Source: Prorocentrum cordatum (taxonomy: Eukaryota; Sar; Dinophyceae; Prorocentrales; Prorocentraceae). Taken from it: a stretch of DNA of 64,000 nt. A program made the translations under genes and the position numbers. The notes under the pieces are model-generated. The model made no database searches and was not told where the DNA came from. It saw nothing but the letters and a program-made list of their open reading frames with translations. Numbering within the stretch: the first letter of the stretch is position 1; every line of letters starts with the position of its first letter. Location of the stretch: assembly GCA_963575745.1 (NCBI GenBank), contig CAUYUJ010014349.1, positions 1,105,230 through 1,169,229 on the forward strand. Direction: 5' to 3'. Shown one piece after another: positions 42,011 through 52,168 of this stretch.

Positions 42011-42900
42011 TATCCTCGTGCTCCAGCATCAGCCCAGCCGTGCGATGTGCAAGAGCGCAAGTTTGCACTTCATCTAGTTCGTGCCGATCCGTTATCGCTC
42101 TGGCCAGCGGCGGTCCTAAGTCCGAGGCTCTCTCTATTCGCGTCGGGGCGAATAGGATGATGGGGGATGGGGGTCGCTCGGCTGCGATGCGAAGATTCAG
42201 GGTCGAAGGAAAAGTACAATCATCAAATGCTTACGTATCGACCCCTAGATGTTTTATCCCGCGTATTTGTTTGATGGTCATGGGGCCCGAGTTGGGCCAG
42301 GAACCTGGACAGAAATTGCCGTCGCAATTTTGCGCGACGTTTGGTCCTTCCCCCTCAGAGTAGGCCCCAGGGCGATCACGAAGGTCAGAACTGGCCCGCA
42401 AGATGAGCACACTTACAAAAAAGCGGTCCTCAGATCCTCCGTTGCTCCTCCCATCTCATGCCTTAATCAGAGACAAGACAACCGACCTCGCTTTTGACCA
42501 CCCTCGCTTCCAAACTGGAACCAAATCATACCAAACTGCCCTCGGGGAAGTCGGCTGTGACCACTTCGAGCGGCCCGTGATCGATTCGTTCGACGGCTTC
42601 GCCTGCCCACAAGCGAAGTTTGCCAACGAGCCTTGCCTGAATGCGTAGGTGTGCTGGGCATTCTCGGCACGGTGGGTCCAGCGCATGGCACCGCCAGACT
42701 CCTCACCAGCGCCATCCTCAGCAGTGCTTCGACCTGCGTCCAGCCGTGTCCTCGAGAGCGCCTCGGGGAGCCCACCAGGGCAGGCAGCACAGCACGACGA
42801 GGACGAGGCCGGTGGCCAGAGCTCTGGGCTCACCCCTGCCCTCCTCCCTTCCCCTCCCCCCTCTGAGGAGGGAACCAAAACACACACACACAAACACAAT
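42011..42900. other. Unassigned DNA, no gene seen
   Basis: Mixed composition, short frames on both strands without recognisable domains. Confidence 0.35.
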
Positions 42901-42904
42901 GAAT

Positions 42905-43065
42905 CGCCGATCCCCAGGGAAATAGTGAAAAATGTGGGAAGTGGGGGGGAAGACGAACACCCAGAAGATATGAAGGAACACGGGGAATCCTGGGATGTGT
43001 GTGTATTTTGTATATATATATATATATGTATATATATGTGTGTGTGTGTGTGTGTCCCTGGCCCC
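42905..43065 (+). repeat. Dispersed repeat family R3, copy 2, with TA and GT tracts
   Basis: GAAATAGTGAAAAATGTGGG, GGGGGAAGACGAACACCCAG and GGGGAATCCTGGGATG parallel 16333-16455. A TATATA run and a GTGTGT run (43010-43053) lie where copy 1 has TTTTTCCATGTATTTATTTG. Both end with GTGTCCC then GGCCC. Confidence 0.65.
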
Positions 43066-43221
43066 CTTCACCCTCCTCCTCCCCCCTTGCCCCCCCTCCT
43101 CACCCCAGTCCGTTCTCGCCCCTGGCTCGCTCTGGCGCTCCTCTTCGCCCCCCGTGCCCCTCCTCCTTGGGCCCAAGGATGCTCCCGGAGGCTCCCGCGC
43201 CCGACCGAACAGCAGTGGAGC

Positions 43222-43415
43222 GGCGTTCAAAGAGGTGCAAAAAAACGAAGGATTGCAAAAAAGGATTGCAAAAAAACCCTGGTTTTTGCAATCCTTGGTT
43301 TTTGTTGCAATCCTTCGAAAAAAGGGGTTTTGTTTGCAATCCTGCGTTAAAAGAGGTGCAACAAAAACGAAGGATTGCAAAAAAGATGGGTTTTTTTGCA
43401 ATCCTTCGTTGCGCG
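43222..43415. repeat. Cluster of inverted and direct GAAGGATTGC repeats
   Basis: AACGAAGGATTGCAAAAAA occurs at about 43243 and 43367. Its complement TTTTTGCAATCC or TTTTGTTGCAATCCTTCG occurs near 43284, 43302 and 43394. AAGAGGTGCAA precedes the direct copies. The whole can fold into a long hairpin and stands out by its A and T runs in GC-rich DNA. Confidence 0.75.
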
Positions 43416-43985
43416 GTCGCTCGTGGCCCGACCGCATCAGGCCTCGCTCGAGCGCCCTCTCTCCCCGGAGGCCGCGCCGCGGCCTGCGCCGAGCCACCCG
43501 CGCAGGGCCGCCGCGTCGCGCCGGCCCCCGCGCAGGGCCACCGCGCAGGGCCGCCGCGAGGGCCGCGGGGCCATCGCGCAGAGGCCGCCGTGCCGCCCCC
43601 GCGCCCGAGGCCCAGCCAGGCGCAGAGGGGGGGCAGGGGGAGGGGGAGGGGGCTTCTCAGAAGCACCCCTGCTTAGAAGGCGCGGGCCTCTTCCGTAGTA
43701 GGTGTAGGGCTGGCGCCTTCTAAGGAGCAGCCTGTTTCTAAGAAGCCGCCCCCCCTCCCCCTTACCCCCCTCTTGCGCGCCATCAGCAAGACCTCGCCGC
43801 TCGCAGGCGCACCAAAGACCTGAGACCCCCATTGGCCAAAGATACCGATGCCGCTACTCCTCGGACCTCTCCCAGGGCGCGTTCTGGCCAGAATCCCACC
43901 AGCCCTCGTGGCGTGAGCAGTTTAGAGACCGAAGGAAAATCTATGCTTCCGGCAGTCTTGCCTGTTCGCTTCTAGTGGCCTTCTG
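43416..43985. other. Unassigned GC-rich DNA, no gene seen
   Basis: GCGCAGGGCCGCCGCG-like redundancy near 43500-43570. CTTCTMAGAAG words near 43650-43745 form short inverted pairs. No domain seen. Confidence 0.4.
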
Positions 43986-43989
43986 AGGC

Positions 43990-44300
43990 TTCAAGATGAC
44001 CCCAAGAAGGCCCCAGAGAGAGACCCAAGAGGGACCCAAGATGGCCCCAAGACGCCCCCCCACGAGTCAACGTTTGGGACTCCAGAGGGGGGGCGCTAAT
44101 TTAAGCTCCCCCCTCTTTGATCCATATCCTCCAACATGATCCAAAAAGGGCCTCCAAGACTCCCAAGAGCGCCCCAACACGGCCCCGCAAGAGGGCCCAA
44201 GAGGCCCCGAAGAGGCCCCAAAGAGTGCCCCAAGCAGCACCCAAGAGGCCCCACGAGGCCACCCAGAGGGACCCAAGACGCCCCCAAAGGCCCCTGGGAC
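43990..44300. repeat. Degenerate CCCAAGANGGCC repeat
   Basis: About 12-bp units such as GGCCCCAAGACG, GGCCCAAGAGGCC and GGGACCCAAGACG recur irregularly. The complement is at 31335-31555 and 31735-31925. Confidence 0.7.
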
Positions 44301-44304
44301 CGCC

Positions 44305-44326
44305 TCCGTAGCCGTTGTGGTTCAAG
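44305..44326 (+). other. Candidate relic of the dinoflagellate spliced leader
   Basis: It reads TCCGTAGCCGTTGTGGTTC then AAG. The known dinoflagellate leader is D-CCGTAGCCATTTTGGCTC-AAG, so 19 of 22 positions agree, with mismatches at three internal sites. Leader relics mark genes copied back into the genome from mRNA. No coding region can be recognised downstream, so it may be the remains of a dead retrocopy or a coincidence. Confidence 0.45.
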
Positions 44327-44860
44327 CAACGTTTGATTGCTCAAGGCCGGGCAAACTCGTTACTGAATACTGATTCGTCTTGCCTTCTGCATGATTTCTC
44401 TGCTTGTTTGGCTGCCCTATTGTATGGCTTGTCCTGCCGTTCCACGGGCTGCGACTGAGCCAACGGGAAGTGCGGCACTTGCTCGGTAAATATGCTTAGT
44501 CCGGGGAAGTTAAGAATGGGTAGTGGGAGCGAATATATTGCAGAGTCGATGTTTCTACCGAAAAAGAAAATCTCCATTGTTGTGGTCCCATGCATTGGGA
44601 AAGGACGCTTAAAGCCATGCTATGGAGCCGACGCTAAGTAGACGCTGACATATTAGTTTTAGGAGGACCCTATTCGAACAATACATAACAAGTGGATCAC
44701 GTATGATGAGTTAATGCAGGAAGCCTCTACGAACGACCTCCGTCTCCATCTGGTATGCTCACACAGGACATTCACTAGCTGCCTACCATCAAAGCACGCG
44801 TCTAAGCGCAAGCGCATCTAAGTTTAGCAAGTGGGCTTACACAACATCCTCGCCATGATC
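44327..44860. other. Lower-GC stretch after the leader-like site, no gene recognised
   Basis: Clearly less GC-rich than most of the window. A minus frame at 44341-44595 and short + frames exist but resemble nothing known. Confidence 0.4.
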
Positions 44861-44864
44861 ACGA

Positions 44865-45016
44865 CCGTCATCATCATCGTCATCACCATCAGCAGAAACT
44901 CCATTACCATTTTCACCATCATCACCACTATCATCACCACCACCACCATCACCACCACCATCATCATCATCATCATCATCATCATCAGCATCATCATCAT
45001 CATTATCATCAGAAAG
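44865..45016. repeat. CAT/ATC microsatellite, left of the inverted-repeat block
   Basis: CATCATCATC units with ACC and ATT interruptions. Confidence 0.9.
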
Positions 45017-45024
45017 AGCGCGTT

Positions 45025-46165
45025 CTACCGCTGCTGGCGGAAAACCGGGGGGGGTCACTGGGGGTTCCCAAACCTTCCCCCCCCCCTTCGAAAAACGGGG
45101 GGGGGGAACACTACCGGTTCGAACCTCCTTTTCCCCCCCCCACCCCCGTCCATCATGAGAGGGGGGTCACTAAGGGTTCGACACCCCCCCCTCCCCGCCG
45201 GCAAACGATTCCCGCTCCTCGGGACAGTGGGACAGTGGTTGGGACACTGGGACAGTGGTGAGGACGGTGGTGGTGGGGACAGTGGTGTGGGGACAGTGGG
45301 AAAGTGGTGGGGACAGTGGGACAGTGGTGGGGACGGTGGTGGTGGGGACAGTGGTTGGGGGACAGCGGGACAGTGGCGAGGACAGTGGGGACAGTGGGAC
45401 AGTGGTGGGGACGGTAGTGGTGGGGACAGTGATGAAGGCGGTGGTGGGTCAGTGGTGGTGGGGACAGTGAGACAGTGGTGGGGACAGTGGGGACAGTGGG
45501 ACACACTGGTGGGAGCACTGGCGGGGACAGCGGGGACAATGGGTGGAACAGTGGGACAATGGTGGGGACAATGGTGTGGGGACAGTGGGACAGTGGTGGG
45601 GACAGTGGTGACAGTGGGACAGTGGTGGGGACGGTGGTAGTGGGGACAGTGGTGAGGGCGGTGGTGAGGATCTTGGTGGGACAATGGGACGGGGGTGCAG
45701 TGGGGACAGTGGTGGGGACAGTGGGGACAGTAGTGGGAACAGTTGGACAGCTCAGTGGGACAGCGGTGGGGACAGTGGGACAGTGGGGACAGCGGGGACA
45801 GTGTTGGGCACAGTGGGGACAGTGCGACAGTGATGGGGGCACTGGTGGGGACAGTGGGGACGGTGGTGGGAAAAGTGGGGGTGGTGGTGGGACGGTGGTG
45901 CTGGGGACAGCGGTGGGGGATGTGGTGCGGACGGTGGTGGGGACCCAGGAGTCGTTTGCCGGCGGTGAGGGGGGGGGTTCGAACCGTGGTGACCCCCCCG
46001 GTTTTCTGGAGGGGGGGAGAGGTTAGGGGGTGGCGGGGTTTGGGGGAAGGGGGGGTCGGTAGAGAGCAGGGGGGGGGGGGGGGGATTTTTCGAAGGGGGG
46101 GGTACCCCCGGGTTCCGGAAGAAGAGGGGGGGAGTTTTCCACATGCAGTAAAGCGGTGGTGGATC
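45025..46165. repeat. Large inverted repeat enclosing a GGGACAGTGGTG minisatellite
   Basis: The left arm (about 45035-45220) holds GAAAACCGGGGGGGGTCAC and CGCCGGCAAACGATTCCCG. The right arm (about 45945-46150) holds, as complement, GAAAACCGGGGGGGTCACC and CGCCGGCAAACGACTCC. Between them about 700 bp (45230-45945) are GGGACAGTGGGACAGTGGTG units. G-runs of 8-17 abound. CAT arrays flank both sides. No coding capacity; the Val/Gly/Thr frames are artefacts. Confidence 0.8.
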
Positions 46166-46177
46166 ATGCTCTCTCTC

Positions 46178-46178
46178 T

Positions 46179-46257
<79 letters not shown>

Positions 46258-46302
46258 GCATCAGCATCAGCATCAGCATCAGCATCAGCATCAGCATCAT
46301 CG

Positions 46303-46342
<40 letters not shown>

Positions 46343-46445
46343 TATCATCATTATTATTATCATTATCATCACGATCATCATCGACATTATCTTCATCATC
46401 ATCAACAACATCATCATCATCATCAGCAGCAGCAGCATCATCATT
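46178..46445. repeat. CAT/ATC microsatellite, right of the inverted-repeat block
   Basis: About 270 bases, with an internal run of CATCAG hexamers (about 46256-46295). Confidence 0.95.
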
Positions 46446-46504
46446 GCTGTCTGCACTTCTTCCTCCTCTGAGTTGCTCGAACCCAGCCGGCGCTTGGGCG
46501 ACAG

Positions 46505-46556
46505 GCCGAACAGCGGCCTGCGGCGTTTCGACATCGACTCTTGCTACAAAGGCGAC
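46505..46556 (+). CDS. LRR (RNI-like) gene, exon 6 (tentative)
   Basis: A 52-base exon after GGCGACAG: one base completing Arg, then PNSGLRRFDIDSCYKGD, ending before a GTCGTG donor. Both ends are in phase with exons 5 and 7. FDIDSC fits an LRR strand with an edge Cys. It is short, so support rests mainly on phase and on how well the joined reading flows. An alternative GC donor six bases earlier would break the phase with exon 7. Confidence 0.5.
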
Positions 46557-46609
46557 GTCGTGCCGGAGGTGAAATCGTGGCAGGAGGCGGGCCTCCTCAG
46601 CACCTCCCT

Positions 46610-46965
46610 CCATCCCTCACTCCTCCCTCCTCTTCCTCCCATCTTGTCCTCCTCCTCTTCCTCCTCCTCCTCCTCCTCCTCCCGCTCCACCTCCTCCTCC
46701 TGCTCCTCCTCCTCCTGGTCCTCCTCCTCTCCCACCCTCCTCCCGCTCCTCCTCCTCCTCCTCCTTCTCCTCCTCCTCCTCCTCTCCTCCTCCTCCCTCC
46801 TCCTGCTCCCCCTTTTCCTCCCTCCTCCCTCCTCCTCTTTCCTCCTCCTTACTCCTCCCTCTTCCTCCATTTCCTCCACTTCCTCCTCGCCCTCATCATC
46901 CTCCTCTTATCCCTCCTCCTCCTCCTCCTCCTCCTCCTCCTCCTCCTCCTCCTCCTGCGTCGAGA
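46610..46965. repeat. TCC-rich microsatellite
   Basis: About 350 bases of interrupted CTC/TCC. It begins about 50 bases after exon 6. Confidence 0.95.
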
Positions 46966-47995
46966 CCTCTGCGGGCCAACGTAATGAACAGATCAAGACG
47001 TCAGGAGTCGGGCCTCACGACGGCGCCGTCGACGACGGCCTCCAGGGCAGCTCCTGGTGGAGGCAGTAAAAGAGACCCAGATATCCGACGATGTTGTGTT
47101 TGCAGCTTGAGAGTTTCTCCTCGATCTCGGCCCTCGGAGACCGGCGATCGGGCCCTGGGGCCATGAAGAACGGATCTGGGGCGAAGGCCACCCCCGGGGA
47201 AGCCCAGGGAAGAGGTCGATACTTCGGGCGACGTCGTGCCCGAGGTGAAGGCGTGGCAGGATGCGGGCTTCGGGGCCAGGACCTTCGCCCACTGGGACGA
47301 TGGCAGCTGACGGAGCAGGCTCGGCAACGCCCCGACATCCCAGAGGCCTTGCGCCATTTGTCCCGCAGATGCTTTCAGCTACCAGACGTTCGTGCAGTAC
47401 GTCTCTGCACGCAGCCAGACCGGGCTGCACCCGCAGCTTGGTAATTTGGTGGCTCCCTCGGACTCCGAACGACGTCCAACAGCTACACTTGGACGGCGTC
47501 AAGTTCGACACCCACCAGCTCATTGGCGAGCAGTGGAAGGAAGCTTGCATCATACAGTTTGCGTTGGGTGACGAACCGCTGCACGCAGCAGATGCCAGAC
47601 AGGACCCAGACGGGGCGTTCCATGGCTGCGTCATCGATGTCCTCGAGGACACCGCCAGCGTCACCGAGGGCGGTTCACCATCAGTCCGATCGGTAATACC
47701 AGGAGAGGCCGGTAGCGATTTCTCGGGCCACATCCAGCAAATGATGTTGACAGCTTGGCGCGAAGTCGAAGGGGCAGAGGATCTGGCCCGGGAGCTGCAG
47801 GAGCTAGAGAGCGCCGACAGGCAGCAACATATATCTCCGATGCCGCCGAGCACGCTGCGGCCGGCCTAGGCCGCAGGCTACAAGAGCCGCCTCAGCACCT
47901 GGCGACGCAGCACAGGCGTCAGACCATACACGCGCAGCGCCACAACTGCCAGCGCGCGGCGCCTCCGCGGACGACTACGCCACGCTTGAAGAGGA
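46966..47995. other. Unassigned, possible upstream part of the copia relic
   Basis: 47227-47272 repeats 46551-46596 (GGCGACGTCGTGCC then GAGGTGAA and GTGGCAGGA). The + frame 47261-47869 (with FDTHQLIGEQWKEACIIQF and EVEGAEDLARELQELES) is protein-like and directly precedes the copia reverse transcriptase, so it may be its upstream linker, but no integrase motif is recognised. Confidence 0.4.
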
Positions 47996-47999
47996 GGAT

Positions 48000-48600
48000 G
48001 AAGAAGCAGAACATGTGGAGCTGTACTTGGACCAAGGGGTGCGCGAAGCATTCCTGAGCTGTGACGAGGAACCGTCCGGCGACTATGTCGCTGGCGCTTC
48101 CACGACAGCCGCTTTTAAAGTATATGCCACCGTCAAGGTCGCAGTCATCAATCGCGACACCGATCTCATTATCAAAAAGGAAGTGTCTGGACTGTCTACG
48201 GAAGTCGCCACAGCCATCCTCGAGGAGCTCACCATCTGGGCCAATTACAAGTGCTTCGAGAGGCGACCGCTCAAGTGTGCCCGACAAGTCATGGGCCCCA
48301 GGCATGTTTTCAAGCGGTGGCACTGGAAGGGGGCGGACGGCAAGACCGCCAGGATCACCCGGTGCCGCACGGCGATGAGAGGCTTCCGCGGCATGGACGT
48401 CGGAGCTTTGGAGACGTTCGCCATGACCGCGAAGCGGGCGTCACAACGCATTTTGTCTTCTGAGGCGGCGCGCTGCCCAGACTGGGCGCACGTCGCCAAG
48501 AGCGTCGAAAGGCGCTCCTGCAGGGCATGACCTACGCCGAGATGCAAGAACAGGGCGAAGCCCTTCGCGAGGTGAACTTCACCCTGCCACCTGGCAGTGC
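48000..48600 (+). mobile_element. Ty1/copia-type relic, fingers of the reverse transcriptase
   Basis: The frame 48015-48530 reads ATAILEELTIWANYKCFERR, then RHVFKRWHWKGADGK and MRGFRGMDVGALETF. This is the RVT_2 pattern: an EL..W..Y....R helix, a W..K block, then a K.R...RGF.D block. Near 48505 the frame shifts by one, and the reading continues as ALLQGMTYAEMQEQGEALRE then VNFTLPPGSA, the AFLQG block of copia elements. Another shift follows near 48600. Confidence 0.75.
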
Positions 48601-49270
48601 GTGCAGCCATCTGCAGGAAGGTGCCAGGTTATGAGGCCATCGACGAGCGGACCGAGTGCCTGCGCTGCGTCAAACCAGGCACGGGCTGCGAAGGCGCGCC
48701 CAGAGCCTTCTCCACGAAGGTCGCCCAGGCCACGCGCCCACTAGAATGCAACGCCCAGCCAACAAGGCGGGGCACGGAGCTAGAGGTCAAGCACGAGATT
48801 TCGGGTGCCCAAGGCGCCAGCGACTCGCAGACAGTGCTCGTGCTATCCGAGCGCGTCGACGATCTGAAGATCGCTGGGCGCCAAAAGCACGTCGACTGGC
48901 TGATCGGCCACGCCGAGAGCGTCTTCGGCAAGATGAAGGGGGACTGCGACGATTTCACCAGCTGCGGGGCCCACCCGCGCCGCAGCGCCGATGGTTGACT
49001 GACGCTCGACCAGGACGAGTACATCGAAGCCCTGTTCCCCGCCAGGCACGTCGACCTGGTCAAGGCGAAGTCCGACGAGCCGGCTGGAGGTGAACTTCCG
49101 GACTTCTTTGTCTCCGCCCTTGAAGCAGCTGCGCGCGCGCTGCAGCGACACGTCGCCGCGCGCGTCGTCGCTCTGCAGAGAGCCAAGAATGAGCTGCGCA
49201 TCCGTCGCGCGACACAACTCAACTCCAAGATTTGGCCACGCGGAAGATCAAGGCGCGCATCGCCTCCAGC
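48597..49270 (+). mobile_element. Ty1/copia-type relic, palm and thumb with the VDD motif
   Basis: The frame starts with VPGYEAIDERTECLRCVK, then GAPRAFSTKV, then LSERVDDLKIAGRQKHVDW, with Asp-Asp at 48858-48863, matching the [YH]VDD catalytic site with the aromatic replaced by Arg. One in-frame TGA at 48996-48998 interrupts ADG*LTLDQDEYIEAL. Beyond it, in the same frame, come FVSALEAAARALQRHVAAR and VVALQRAKNELRI, corresponding to the G...Y...TRPD..........LQR block with the key residues lost. Confidence 0.75.
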
Positions 49271-50029
49271 AATGGAGCGCGCCGGGCGACTGCGCGCGCA
49301 GCAACGGGTCGTTCAATTGGGAGGAGGAGACAGGTTACGGCGCGAGAGGAGCCGTATACACGCGCATGGGCAAGTTCCGCAGCACCGGTAAACAGGTATG
49401 CTACTTGCTCGACGCTGTGGGCCGATCGCACAAGCAGGTGCGCCGATCATCATTTGGTCCAGAGCTGCTCGCCGCACGCCGGGCAGTCGACGGCCTTCAG
49501 GCGCACCTCCTGACGCTCCACGAGGCAGCGCGCGGACCCGCCTCAGCAGAGATCCGGAGACTCAGGGCGGAAGGCGGTTACGCCATGGTGGCCGAGCTGG
49601 TCGTAGAGAGCGCGCCCGTCTTCGCAGCCCTGGCCATGGAATCGGTTCGACCGCCCTCAGGGGAACAGCACGGCTGGCCACCTGCGTCGGCTATGAGACC
49701 AGCTTCGCACCGAGCAGATCGAAGAGACGATTTGGCGCGATACTCGACACGATGGGCGACCCCATGACGAAGGAGAGCATCAGCTGGGATCTCATTCTTA
49801 ACATCGTGGACGGGAGACTCAGTTTCGACAGCGACGCCGCCAGCCTGAGCGAGGAGCCGCACAGGAAGACAGCCGAACTCCTGCCACAGCAGTCTCACCC
49901 ACGAGTCGAAGGTCGACCAGAAAGACCAAGGCATCGGCTCGCCCAGTACTACAGGCTACGACGCCCCATGGCGAACGACAAGGAATACGCTCGCATCTCG
50001 CGAGCTATGCTCGCGAATGCGACGTTCTG
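49271..50029 (+). mobile_element. Ty1/copia-type relic, RNase H part
   Basis: The frame 49090-49767 contains LLDAVGRSHKQVRRSSFGPE, then LLAARRAVDGLQAHLLTLHE: the S.KQ..V..S....E block of copia RNase H. Near 49750 it changes frame to LDTMGDPMTKESISWDLIL, the DM.AD.LTK end motif with changes. It stops at 50029. No long terminal repeat pair was found. Confidence 0.7.
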
Positions 50030-50505
50030 AAGAATACATGTGAGAGGGTTGTTGCCGCGGGCTATGTTCGTGGAGCAGCAGACGATTAAAAGTGGAGCAT
50101 GCAGGTGAATGAGGCCGTGCTCCATGAATTGTCTGCCGCTTGCATTCTTTATGCGGGGCGTGGTTGGTCCTCTCGCGAGTCATGGTTGGTTTGCTCTGTT
50201 GGTTCATTCGCGACTACCGCGAGTGGACCGACGAGGCACGACATACTCGCATGAGCACTAGACTCGAACGGTAGATCTGCCTTCTCTCTGCTTGTTTTCC
50301 CCTCGCCGTCACTTACGGGCTCCCAGGAACTCTTTTCGTACTCGTGATACACGCGTCTTACAGTTTGACACCTCGTCTCCGCGTACCGAAACAAACAATA
50401 CCACATTCCATCCAACTCCTTCCGTATTCGCATCCTCCCACTTCGCCGGCCTCCGAGGACGGGATGGACGAGGCGGAGCAGGAGCAGACATAGGGGCAGG
50501 AGCTG
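50030..50505. other. Unassigned DNA after the copia relic
   Basis: It could contain a remnant of the 3' long terminal repeat, but no matching 5' copy is present in the window. Confidence 0.35.
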
Positions 50506-51106
50506 GAGGGAGGGCGAGTCACGATGAGGGTGGAGGGAGGGGGCGGGGGGGGGGGGAAGAGGAGGAACACCACCAGCAGCAGCAAAGAGGAGCACGAGGG
50601 ACTAGGGAGGCTTATGTTGTTGACCGTTGCTCCGAAGGCTGAGCTATGCAAAAGGGAGATGTTTACGTCAACAAAATACATGCCGACGCGGCCCCACGAA
50701 CGAGAATCACGAGCGAGGACTTCGGGAGGAGGTATGGTAAGGAGAAAAAAAGGGGCGAAAAGGGATGGCGAGGAGGGAGGAGGAGGAGGACGACGAGCAG
50801 GTGGAGGGAGCAGCACCAACAGTTGCAGGAGGAGGAGGAGGAGGAGCAGGAGGGATGAGGTCATGCTAATCATAATTCCCATCAGCATAAAGATCAGAAT
50901 CATACTTAATGGCCGCAGAATAACCATTACATCCTCATCATCATCAGCAGCATCAGCATTACCATCAATATCAGCATCATTACCACCATCATCATCAACG
51001 TCATGACCGTCATCATCATCAACAACATCAACATAGTCGTAATCGTCATCGTTGTCGTCGTTGTCATCACTACCACCACCCTCATCACCAGCATAATCAT
51101 CATCAC

Positions 51107-51140
<34 letters not shown>

Positions 51141-51245
51141 GTCGTCGTGGTTGTCGTCGTTGTCGTCATCAACACCACTACAGTTATCATCATCATTACC
51201 ATCATCATCCTCATCATCATCGGCATAAGCATACTCACCCTCATC
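50505..51245. repeat. GGA-rich tract followed by a CAT/ATC-rich tract
   Basis: Interrupted purine DNA at about 50510-50860, with a non-repeat insert near 50600-50720, then CATCATCA and GTCGTC units from about 50930 to 51245. Confidence 0.85.
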
Positions 51246-51310
51246 CTCATATTTTTCTCTGTTCTATCACCCTTCTCCGACGATGGCGACGACGACGAGC
51301 TCCCGCGCAG

Positions 51311-51431
51311 GGCTGCAAGGTGTTCAACCCGACGGAGCCGAACGGCAGGTACGTGCTGGACCTGGCGGGGCCCGGCCACCGCTCCGTGCTGCGGATGGTC
51401 TACAAGACGCTGTCGAGACCGCCCCCGCGGG
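51311..51431 (+). CDS. LRR (RNI-like) gene, exon 7
   Basis: Forty codons plus one base after CCGCGCAG. It reads GCKVFNPTEPNGRYVLDLAG, then PGHRSVLRMVYKTLSR. It is clean, protein-like and unlike the repeats around it. The N-P-T-E-P-N-G-x-Y phrase, followed by a short helix, reads like a C-terminal cap after the repeats. The end is assigned to CGGG|GCCTCC (GC donor), which supplies the one base needed by exon 8. The intron starts with a TCC-like run. Confidence 0.65.
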
Positions 51432-51534
51432 GCCTCCTCCTTCTCCGGGTCGGCACGACCGAGACAGGGATGCAGAGGCCTCCTCGCGCTGCGAACAACA
51501 AACCTCGCGACAGAAGGTTCTTGGCAGTTCGGGG

Positions 51535-51980
51535 CCTCCAGGGGCCCCTGCGGGGCCGCGGGGCCGACGGAAAACGAGTCGGAGTAAAAAACCGGTCCCT
51601 GGGAAGGGGTCTGGACCCCCAGAAAGAGGACCGGATTTTCTGCTTCCTCCTTCCCCCCAGGGTCCGTCCGTTTCGATCCGATCAGATGTGGATCTCGGCG
51701 GACACGATCTGACTCGATTCCAAACTTCCGACGATCCGAAGTGGCCTGACGTTCACACGGCGGGGTTCTGCATTTTGGCACCGTCGATCCGAGTCGAACT
51801 CGATTCTATGCCGCGATCCGACCCCTCTCAGCAAGATCGAAATTGAGCAGTTCCTGCCCATTTTGTCCAGGACTCGTTGTCGGTGTCGCCGCGGACGTTG
51901 TCCACCTGGGACACAAAGCCGCCTGCCCGGCAGCTGGGCCAGGCAACACTTGTTGTTGGGTATCGTCCCCAATTCGGGCG
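51535..51980 (+). repeat. Dispersed repeat family R2, copy 3
   Basis: 51565-51640 (AACGAGTCGGAGTAAAAAACC, GGTCCCTGGGAAGGGG) matches 38225-38280. 51840-51975 is the complement of 35550-35700 (CAGTTCCTGCCCATTTTGTCC, GACTCGTTGTCGGTGTCG, AACACTTGTTGTTGGG). Confidence 0.65.
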
Positions 51981-52094
51981 TACCAACCCCGTTCTGCTCG
52001 TCACCTCTCTCTCGGGAGCCTTCAGGAGGCCTCCTGGGACCTCTGGGGACCTCCGGCTTCAGAGACCTTCGAGGACTTCAGCGGGGCCTCGGGA

Positions 52095-52168
52095 CTTCCT
52101 CCTCCTCCTCGTCATCCTCGTCCTCCTCCTCCTCCTCTGCCTCCTCCTTCTCCTCCTCCTCCTCCGCT
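52095..52168. repeat. TCC-rich tract at the LINE relic D boundary
   Basis: CTC/TCC and GTCCTC units ending directly at the first codons of relic D. Confidence 0.9.

Noticed and set aside
45055-46167. A 370-residue His/Pro/Ser-rich minus frame
   Set aside because: Arises from the GGGACAGTGG minisatellite and its inverted arms.
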